Positions 58,188 to 64,000 of a DNA stretch of 64,000 bases are shown here, one piece after another. The first letter of the stretch is position 1; the number at the start of each line of letters is the position of its first letter. Made by a program: the position numbers and the translations under genes. This DNA is from Desulfovibrio sp. (GTDB lineage Bacteria > Desulfobacterota > Desulfovibrionia > Desulfovibrionales > Desulfovibrionaceae). The stretch spans positions 1 to 64,000 of the forward strand of contig JACRDI010000028.1 in NCBI GenBank assembly GCA_016218665.1, written 5' to 3'. The notes beneath the pieces are model-generated. The model worked only from the letters and a program-made list of their open reading frames with translations, was not told the origin of the DNA and did no database searches.

Positions 58188-58991
58188 ATGCACATCGGGA
58201 AAGCTATCAGGCTGGAGCGCATCTTCAACCGCAACACCAAACGCACCATCATCGTGCCCATGGACCACGGCACCACGGTTGGTCCCATCGCCGGCATCGT
58301 GGACATGCGCGAGGCGGTCGGGGCCATCGTGGAAGGCGGGGCCAACGCCGTGCTCATGCACAAGGGCCTGGTCCGCTGCGGCCACCGCAGCCAGGGCAAG
58401 GACATCGGCCTCATCGTCCACCTCTCCGCCTCCACCACCCTTTCCCCCTTCCCCAACGCCAAGACCCTCGTGGGTACCGTCGAGGACGCCATCCGCCTCG
58501 GCGCGGACGCCGTGAGCGTGCACGTGAACCTGGGCGACGAGACCGAGGCCAAGATGCTGGCCGACTTCGGCGCCGTCACCTCCACCGCGCAGAGCTGGGG
58601 CATTCCCGTGCTGGCCATGGTGTACGCCCGCGGCCCCAAGGTCCGCAGCGAGTTCGACCCCGAGATAGTGGCCCACTGCGCCCGCGTGGGCGTGGAACTG
58701 GGGGCCGACGTGGTCAAGGTGCCCTACACCGGCGACGTGGACACCTTCGGCAAGGTGGTGGACGCCTGCTGCGTGCCCGTGGTCATCGCCGGCGGGCCCA
58801 AGCTCGACAGCACCAAGGCCTTCCTGCAGATGGTCCACGACTCCATCAGCGCGGGCGGCTCGGGCCTTTCCGTGGGCCGCAACGTGTTCCAGCACAAGAA
58901 CCCGGCCGTGCTCTGCCAGGCCCTGGCCAAGGTGGTGCACGAGGACGTGGACGTCTCCGACGCGCTGGCCATGCTGGAAGGCAAGGAATAG
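58188..58991 (+). CDS. ADH (DKFP-type) synthase, fructose-bisphosphate aldolase-like
   Basis: The 267-residue protein is a class I aldolase of the kind that starts the alternative shikimate route: [46 protein letters not shown] with the Schiff-base Lys, and [28 protein letters not shown]. It should make 2-amino-3,7-dideoxy-D-threo-hept-6-ulosonate from aspartate semialdehyde and a sugar precursor. GAAAGGAG precedes the ATG. Its place in front of DHQ synthase II supports the role. Confidence 0.9.
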   Translation: MHIGKAIRLERIFNRNTKRTIIVPMDHGTTVGPIAGIVDMREAVGAIVEGGANAVLMHKGLVRCGHRSQGKDIGLIVHLSASTTLSPFPNAKTLVGTVEDAIRLGADAVSVHVNLGDETEAKMLADFGAVTSTAQSWGIPVLAMVYARGPKVRSEFDPEIVAHCARVGVELGADVVKVPYTGDVDTFGKVVDACCVPVVIAGGPKLDSTKAFLQMVHDSISAGGSGLSVGRNVFQHKNPAVLCQALAKVVHEDVDVSDALAMLEGKE

Positions 58992-59002
58992 GCACGCCGG
59001 CG

Positions 59003-60001
59003 ATGAAAACCATCATCTTCAAGGCCATTCCCTTCCAGAAGAAGCTGGTGACCCTGGCCCTGGAATCGGGCGTGGACGCCATTTTGACCGAAGAGGACAA
59101 GGCCGGGGCCGTGCGCGCCCTGGGCCGCGTCACCGTGCTGACGGAGAAAGACCTGCCCACCTTCGCGCTGAACAAGAAGGCCGACGAGGAAGCCGCCACC
59201 GAGGCCCTGGTCGCCGCGCAGAAAAACGGCGGCATGGTTTCCCTGGCCAAGGGCTGGGAGATCATCCCGGTGGAGAACATCCTGGCCCAGGCCACCGGCC
59301 TTGCGCTGGAGTGCGAGAGCCTTTCGCGCGCGGTGCTGGCAGCGGGCATCCTGGAGCGCGGGGCCGACGCCATCGTGGTCCTGCCCGAGGCCGCGGGCGA
59401 GCTCAAGGCCATCGTGGCCGAGCTCAAGCTTTCGCAAGGGACCATCGACCTGCAGCGCGCCGTGGTGACGGAAATCGTCCCGGCGGGCCTGGGGCACCGG
59501 GTCTGCGTGGACACCATCTCCATGCTTAGGCGCGGCCAGGGCATGCTGGTGGGCAATTCCAGCGCCTTCACCTTCCTGGTCCACGCGGAGACCGAGAGCA
59601 ATCCCTACGTGGCCGCGCGGCCCTTCCGGGTCAACGCGGGCGCGGTGCACGCCTACGCCGTGCTCCCCGGCGACAAGACCTGCTACCTGGAGGAGCTCTC
59701 CGCCGGGCGCGAGGTGCTCATCGTTGGGGCCGACGGCAAGACCAGCCTGACCACCGTGGGCCGGGTCAAGGTCGAGGTGCGGCCCATGCTCAAAATCACC
59801 GCCAAGGTTTCCGCGCCTGATGGATGCGAGGTCTCCGGCCAGGTGTTTTTGCAGAACGCGGAGACCATCCGCGTCACCGGCGTTGACGGCGCGCCTATCA
59901 GCGTGGTGAACCTGAAGCCCGGCGACGAGATTCTCTGCCGCACCGACGCCGCCGGCCGCCACTTCGGCATGCGCATCTGCGAAGACATCAAGGAGGGCTA
60001 G
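59003..60001 (+). CDS. 3-dehydroquinate synthase II
   Basis: The 332-residue protein is the archaeal-type DHQ synthase (AroB'), not the ordinary AroB. Family blocks are IIPVENILAQATGLALECES, VVTEIVPAGLGHRVCVDTIS, GMLVGNSSAFTFLVHAETES, PYVAARPFRVNAGAVHAYAV and GRVKVEVRPMLKITAKV. It deaminates and cyclises ADH to 3-dehydroquinate with NAD. It follows the aldolase by 11 bases and precedes pheA by one base. Confidence 0.92.
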   Translation: MKTIIFKAIPFQKKLVTLALESGVDAILTEEDKAGAVRALGRVTVLTEKDLPTFALNKKADEEAATEALVAAQKNGGMVSLAKGWEIIPVENILAQATGLALECESLSRAVLAAGILERGADAIVVLPEAAGELKAIVAELKLSQGTIDLQRAVVTEIVPAGLGHRVCVDTISMLRRGQGMLVGNSSAFTFLVHAETESNPYVAARPFRVNAGAVHAYAVLPGDKTCYLEELSAGREVLIVGADGKTSLTTVGRVKVEVRPMLKITAKVSAPDGCEVSGQVFLQNAETIRVTGVDGAPISVVNLKPGDEILCRTDAAGRHFGMRICEDIKEG

Positions 60002-60002
60002 G

Positions 60003-61112
60003 GTGAGCGAGAAGAAGACGCCAGACCTGGGCTCCCTGCGGGCGGAGATCGACCGCCTGGACGACGGCATCATGGACCTGCTGAACCGCCGCGCCATCAT
60101 CAGCATCGGCGTGGGCCGGGCCAAGAAGGACTCCCCGGACACGGTGTTCAAGCCCTTCCGCGAGAAGGAGATAATGGAGCGCCTGGCCAAGCAGAACCCC
60201 GGCCCCCTGCCGGACAGCCACCTGCACGCCATCTACCGGGAGATCATGTCCAGCTCCCGCCGTTTGCAGCGCCCGGAGAGGGTGGTCTACCTGGGGCCGG
60301 AGGGCACCTTCAGCTACTTCGCGGGGCTCGAATACATGGGCAGAAGCGCGGAGCTGACGCCCAAGGCCAACTTCGAGGAGATCTTCCGCGCCGTGGCTGA
60401 CGGCGAGGCCGAGCTGGGCGTCATCCCCCTGGAGAACTCGCTGCAGGGCACGGTGGGCCAGGTGGTGGACCTGTTCATGCTCTTTCCTGTGTACATCCAG
60501 TCGGAGCTCTTCTGCCGCATCACCCACTGCCTCATGGGCAAGGCCGAGAGCCTGGCCGAGGTGCAGGAGGTGCACTCCCACCCGCAGCCGCTGGATCAGT
60601 GCTCGGACTGGCTGAAGAACAACCTGCCCGGCCGCACCCTGGTGCCGGCCAGCAGCACCGCCGCGGCCGCGGAGATCGCCGCCGAGCGCGGGCCCTCGGT
60701 GGCCACCATCGGGCACATCAGCCTGGCCGAGCGCTACGGCCTGAACATCCTGGCCGCGCACATCGAGGACATGCCCGACAACTGGACGCGCTTTCTGGTC
60801 ATCGGGCCGCGCCCGGGCGAGGGCGGCAACCGCGACAAGACCTCGCTGCTGTTCACCGTGCCGGACAAGCCGGGCGCCCTGGCCGAGGTGCTGAACACCT
60901 TCGCCGGGCGGGCCATCAACATCACCAAGCTGGAAAGCCGCCCGCTGCGCGGCGAGAAGTGGAAGTACGTGTTCTTCACGGACCTGGAGTGCGACCTCTC
61001 GCGCATGGAGTACGACAGCTTCCTGGCCGATCTGCGGGAGCGCTGCCACACCCTGCGCATCCTGGGCTCCTACCCGTCCGGCCCGCACCTGGACGCCGGA
61101 GGCCGCCAGTGA
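60003..61112 (+). CDS. pheA: chorismate mutase/prephenate dehydratase
   Basis: The 369-residue protein has a chorismate mutase domain (LGSLRAEIDRLDDGIMDLLN) at about 5-90, a prephenate dehydratase domain (VVYLGPEGTFSYFAGLEYMG, GVIPLENSLQGTVGQVVDLF, PASSTAAAAEIAAERG) and a C-terminal ACT domain (SLLFTVPDKPGALAEVLNTF, ITKLESRPLRGEKWKY), which usually gives Phe feedback. It makes phenylpyruvate from chorismate. The start is GTG, right after the previous stop. Confidence 0.95.
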   Translation: MSEKKTPDLGSLRAEIDRLDDGIMDLLNRRAIISIGVGRAKKDSPDTVFKPFREKEIMERLAKQNPGPLPDSHLHAIYREIMSSSRRLQRPERVVYLGPEGTFSYFAGLEYMGRSAELTPKANFEEIFRAVADGEAELGVIPLENSLQGTVGQVVDLFMLFPVYIQSELFCRITHCLMGKAESLAEVQEVHSHPQPLDQCSDWLKNNLPGRTLVPASSTAAAAEIAAERGPSVATIGHISLAERYGLNILAAHIEDMPDNWTRFLVIGPRPGEGGNRDKTSLLFTVPDKPGALAEVLNTFAGRAINITKLESRPLRGEKWKYVFFTDLECDLSRMEYDSFLADLRERCHTLRILGSYPSGPHLDAGGRQ

Positions 61113-62446
61113 GCCAGACGCCTCTTCTTGTTGAGGCTCCCGCCTCCAAGTCCCTCTCGCACCGGGCGCTCATCTGCGCCGCGCTGGCAGGGGGGGGAAG
61201 CCGCCTCGCCGGCGTGCTGGAAAGCCAGGACACCGCCCGCACCATGGGCTGCCTCTCCGCCTGCGGGGCCTCCTTCAGCCGCGCGCACGAGGGCGAGTTC
61301 CTGGTGCGCGGCGTGGGCGGCAGCCTGGAGGGCGGCACGGCCCAGGCCCCGGCGGACCTGAACGTCGGGGAATCCGGCACCACCTGCCGCCTGCTGGCGG
61401 GCGTGGCCGCCGCCGGGCGCGGCTTTTTCCGCATCCACGGCGAGGGCCGCATGCACGACAGGCCCCTGGGCGAGCCCGCCCGCGCCCTGGCCCCCTTGGG
61501 CGTGCGCTACCATTTCGAGGAAAAGCCCGGCTACCCGCCGGTGGTCATCGAGACCTCCGGCCTGCCCGGCGGCGAGGTTGACGTGCGCCTGGAGGAGAGC
61601 AGCCAGTATCTCTCCGGCATCCTGCTGGCCGCGCCGCTGGCCAACGCGCCCATGACCATCGCCATCTCCGGCACCAAGGCCGTGTCCTGGCCGTATGTCT
61701 CCCTCACCCTGCAGGCCATGGCCGACTTCGGCGCGCCCGCCGTGGTGGAGGTGCTGAAGGACGGCGCGTTCGCCGCCGTGGACCACGCCTCGGTCACCCG
61801 CGCGGAGCCGGGCACGCTGCGCTTCCGCGTGCAGCCGGGCAAGTATTCGCCCCGCACCCTGCGGGTGGAGGGCGACTGGAGCAACGCCTCCTACTTCCTG
61901 GCCGCCGGGGCCGTGGGCAGGCGCCCGGTGCGCGTCACCGGCCTGCGGCGTGATTCCCTCCAGGGCGACCGCGCCATCCTGGACATCCTGGCCGCCATGG
62001 GCGCGCGCATGGAGTGGGACGCCGACGGCGTCACCGTGTCGCCCGCGCCCCTTTGCGGCGTGCACGTGGACATGGGCCCCTGCCCGGACCTGGTGCCCAC
62101 GGTGGCCGTGGCCGCCTGCTTCGCCACGGGCCCGACGACCATCACCAACGTCGCCCACCTGCGCATCAAGGAAAGCGACCGGCTGGAGGCCCTGGCCGTG
62201 GAGATAGCCAAGACCGGCTGCGGCACGGCCATGACCGATGACAGCCTGACCATCACGCCCGCGCCCCTGCAAAAGGGGCAGCGCGTGGCGTTCGCCACCC
62301 GTTCCGACCACAGATTGGTCATGGGCCCGGCGCTCTTCTCTCTGGCCGGGCTTGATGTCTCCTTCGACAAGCCGGACTGCGTGGCCAAGAGCTTCCCCGG
62401 CTTCTGGGGGGCCTTCGGCCCTGTCATTGGGGGGCAGCCCGAATGA
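61109..62446 (+). CDS. aroA: 3-phosphoshikimate 1-carboxyvinyltransferase (EPSP synthase)
   Basis: The 445-residue protein has the EPSP synthase motifs VEAPASKSLSHRALICAALA, LNVGESGTTCRLLAG, MHDRPLGEPARAL, EESSQYLSGILLAAP, NVAHLRIKESDRLEAL and SDHRLVMGPALFSLAG. It joins shikimate-3-phosphate and PEP. The GTG start overlaps the pheA stop by four bases, so translation is coupled. Confidence 0.96.
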   Translation: MSQTPLLVEAPASKSLSHRALICAALAGGGSRLAGVLESQDTARTMGCLSACGASFSRAHEGEFLVRGVGGSLEGGTAQAPADLNVGESGTTCRLLAGVAAAGRGFFRIHGEGRMHDRPLGEPARALAPLGVRYHFEEKPGYPPVVIETSGLPGGEVDVRLEESSQYLSGILLAAPLANAPMTIAISGTKAVSWPYVSLTLQAMADFGAPAVVEVLKDGAFAAVDHASVTRAEPGTLRFRVQPGKYSPRTLRVEGDWSNASYFLAAGAVGRRPVRVTGLRRDSLQGDRAILDILAAMGARMEWDADGVTVSPAPLCGVHVDMGPCPDLVPTVAVAACFATGPTTITNVAHLRIKESDRLEALAVEIAKTGCGTAMTDDSLTITPAPLQKGQRVAFATRSDHRLVMGPALFSLAGLDVSFDKPDCVAKSFPGFWGAFGPVIGGQPE

Positions 62447-63249
62447 CCATCGGCAACGGGACTGTCGGCAACGGCGCGAAAGCCCAGGCGGCGGACGTGC
62501 GCATCAAGACCATCGCCATCGTGGGCGCGCGCGGCCAGATGGGCGCGCTCTTCGCCCGCACCTTCCACAAGGCGGGCTACGCCGTGTCCACCCTGGACCG
62601 GCCGTACACCGGCGAGGCCATCCGCTCCGCCATTCCCGGGGCGGACATGGTGCTCATTTCCGTGCCCGTCACCGCCACCCGCCAGGTGGCCGACACCCTG
62701 GCCCCGCACATGAAGGCCGGGGCCATCCTGTGCGATGTCTGCTCCGTGAAGGTGAACCCGCTGGAGCAGATGCTGGCCGCCTATTCCGGGCCCGTCGTGG
62801 GCACGCACCCGCTGTTTGGCCCGGTGATTCCCGAGGGCTTCGAGCCCCGCGTGGCCGTCACCCCCGGGCGCGGCCAAGGGGCCCCGGAAGCCGTGGGCGA
62901 AGTCTTCGCCCGCGCGGGCTTCACGCCCTTCGCCAGCACGGCCGAGGAGCACGACCGGGCCATGGCCGTGGTGCAGGGCCTCAATTTCATCACCACCACG
63001 GCCTACCTGGCCGCCGCCAGGCAGACCCCAGGCATCGAGAAGTTCCGCGTGCCCTCCTTCGAGCGCAGGCTTGAGGCGGCGCGCAAGATGCTCACCCAGG
63101 ACCGCGAGCTCTTCCAGCTCATCAGCGAGGACAACCCCTTCCTGCAGGAGACCGTGCGGCAGTTCACGGCCTACCTCGACCTGGCCGCAGGGGGCGATCT
63201 GGACCTGCTCTCCGCCAGGGCATCCTGGTGGTGGCGCGACACGGCATAG
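62443..63249 (+). CDS. tyrA: prephenate dehydrogenase
   Basis: The 268-residue protein has a Rossmann start IAIVGARGQMGALFARTFHK, the VLISVPVTATRQVADTL segment and VVGTHPLFGPVIPEGFEPRV with the catalytic His. It turns prephenate to 4-hydroxyphenylpyruvate with NAD(P). The ATG overlaps the aroA stop (ATGA). The stop codon at 63247-63249 ends on the first base of the antiterminator arm before trpE. Confidence 0.93.
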   Translation: MTIGNGTVGNGAKAQAADVRIKTIAIVGARGQMGALFARTFHKAGYAVSTLDRPYTGEAIRSAIPGADMVLISVPVTATRQVADTLAPHMKAGAILCDVCSVKVNPLEQMLAAYSGPVVGTHPLFGPVIPEGFEPRVAVTPGRGQGAPEAVGEVFARAGFTPFASTAEEHDRAMAVVQGLNFITTTAYLAAARQTPGIEKFRVPSFERRLEAARKMLTQDRELFQLISEDNPFLQETVRQFTAYLDLAAGGDLDLLSARASWWWRDTA

Positions 63250-63330
63250 GGACGCGGCTTTCGCCTCAGGGCGGAAAGTGACGACGAAGTGTTGGCCGCG
63301 TCCCGGAACAGGGTCGCGGCCTTCTTTTTC
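63249..63330 (+). terminator. tyrA-trpE terminator with competing antiterminator
   Basis: The terminator has arms 63294-63304 (GGCCGCGTCCC) and 63311-63321 (GGGTCGCGGCC), then TTCTTTTT. The segment 63249-63259 (GGGACGCGGCT) can pair with all 11 bases of the left arm (one G-U), so it can prevent the terminator. A separate hairpin occupies 63258-63278. The first arm starts on the last base of the tyrA stop. Confidence 0.8.
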
Positions 63331-63347
63331 ATCTAAACGGAGGGGTT

Positions 63348-64000
63348 ATGGACATTCGCCTGAAGCATTACGGAAAATGGCTGCCCGCCGACGTGCAGAC
63401 GCCCATCAGCCTGTACCTGGGCCTGGTGGGCGACGCCCCCGGCATCCTCTTGGAAAGCGCCGAGGTGGACGGCCGCCTGGGCCGCTTCAGCCTCATCGCC
63501 TGGGATTTCCGTCTCGTGGCGGAGCCCGTGGACGGCAAGCTCAAGCTGGACATCCGCGACGAGCGCCTGGCCCCCCTGGCCGCCCTGGAAGGGCTGGACT
63601 ACATGGAAGGCGTGCGCAGGATGCTCAAGGGCATCGACATCGACCAGCCCGCGCTCAAGGAGCCCCTGCCCGCGCTGACCCGCGCGCTGCTCGGCTACCT
63701 GGGCTACAGCGTGGGCGGCATGCTGGAGCCCAAGCTCACCAAATGCATGCCCCCGGAAAAGGCCGAGGCCCGCCTTGTGCTGCCCGGCCAGCTGGTGCTG
63801 TACGACCACCTGCGCCACCGCTGCTGCTACCTCTCGCTGGACGAGCACGGCAGCGACGGCCGCGGCGGGCCGAAGCCGGCCAGGCTGGGCAGCGCGGGCG
63901 GCTTCGACCTGGACACCGAGGAGCCCTCGGCCACGCCCGGCCGCGAGGAGTACATGGAGCAGGTGCGGGAGGCCAAGCGCCTCATCACCGAGGGCGAGGG
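63348..64000 (+). CDS. trpE: anthranilate synthase component I (partial)
   Basis: The first 217 residues are in the window: MDIRLKHYGKWLPADVQTPI, then ISLYLGLVGDAPGILLESAE, LGRFSLIAWDFRLVA, ALLGYLGYSVGGMLEP and REEYMEQVREAKRLITEGE. This is the N-terminal domain and the start of the catalytic chorismate-binding part. LLESAE is the usual tryptophan-binding feedback box. ACGGAGGGG lies before the ATG. It is probably followed by trpG and other trp genes outside the window. Confidence 0.93.
   Translation, partial: MDIRLKHYGKWLPADVQTPISLYLGLVGDAPGILLESAEVDGRLGRFSLIAWDFRLVAEPVDGKLKLDIRDERLAPLAALEGLDYMEGVRRMLKGIDIDQPALKEPLPALTRALLGYLGYSVGGMLEPKLTKCMPPEKAEARLVLPGQLVLYDHLRHRCCYLSLDEHGSDGRGGPKPARLGSAGGFDLDTEEPSATPGREEYMEQVREAKRLITEGE

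Noticed and set aside
1-64000. CRISPR array, prophage or intact transposase
   Set aside because: No regularly spaced 25-40-bp repeats with unique spacers were seen, and no phage structural or complete transposase gene was recognised.

Overview
The window is about 64 kb of very GC-rich bacterial DNA that reads like the chromosome of a Desulfovibrionales-type sulfate reducer. This is inferred from the aromatic operon that begins with an ADH/DKFP synthase and an archaeal-type 3-dehydroquinate synthase II, the CheX/CheD chemotaxis accessory proteins, the Cys-rich PAS kinase and the style of the dispersed repeats. I could not run a search, so the genus is open.

Layout. 1-175 is the end of an rRNA operon (5S rRNA and its terminator). 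258-7615 holds a PAS histidine kinase with a small SLOG-like protein, a DUF1786 protein, csaA, an alpha/beta hydrolase, a HEAT-repeat/receiver fusion with cheX, and a DUF554 membrane protein. 7765-9250 is a tRNA-Leu(CAA) followed by what looks like the ruin of an integrated element: the first codons of a tyrosine integrase, a RibD/DHFR-like gene of lower GC, a probable IS3-type end and a cut-off exported-protein gene. 9563-31451 is mostly metabolism and envelope: two paralogous TPR-GT2 glycosyltransferases, a CgeB-like glycosyltransferase, mprF-acvB-acyltransferase (lysyl-lipid metabolism), larE-larB-larC (nickel-pincer cofactor), MATE and BaiN-type genes, an SGNH protein and exonuclease III. 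31645 is lgt. 33379-39219 is a long minus-strand cluster of three or four type IV-like prepilins, one carrying two lectin-like domains, two tiny exported proteins with a shared C-terminal motif, cheD and a glutamine cyclotransferase. 39470-57739 carries a lipoprotein, a transporter-like PAS-GGDEF-EAL protein, a LysM lytic transglycosylase, a SpoU methyltransferase, a DUF362 ferredoxin-like protein, two Hsp20s, a Sel1-repeat protein, a CBS protein, an FtsX-type permease, a chemoreceptor and an EAL protein.

57917-64000 is the aromatic amino acid operon: ADH synthase, DHQ synthase II, pheA, aroA, tyrA, trpE (cut by the window end). It is preceded by a 31-residue leader peptide with the run Tyr-Trp-Tyr-Tyr-Trp-Phe, a 12-bp antiterminator and a strong terminator, which together form a complete attenuator. 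A second terminator/antiterminator pair sits between tyrA and trpE, with its first arm starting on the last base of the tyrA stop codon. These two RNA switches, the prepilin-lectin cluster with its twin C-terminally tagged exported proteins, and a lar operon whose LarC lacks the LarC2 half are the most interesting points.

Most coding calls rest on motifs read by eye from translated frames. Starts were chosen from ribosome binding sites and family lengths. No CRISPR array, intact insertion sequence or prophage was seen.
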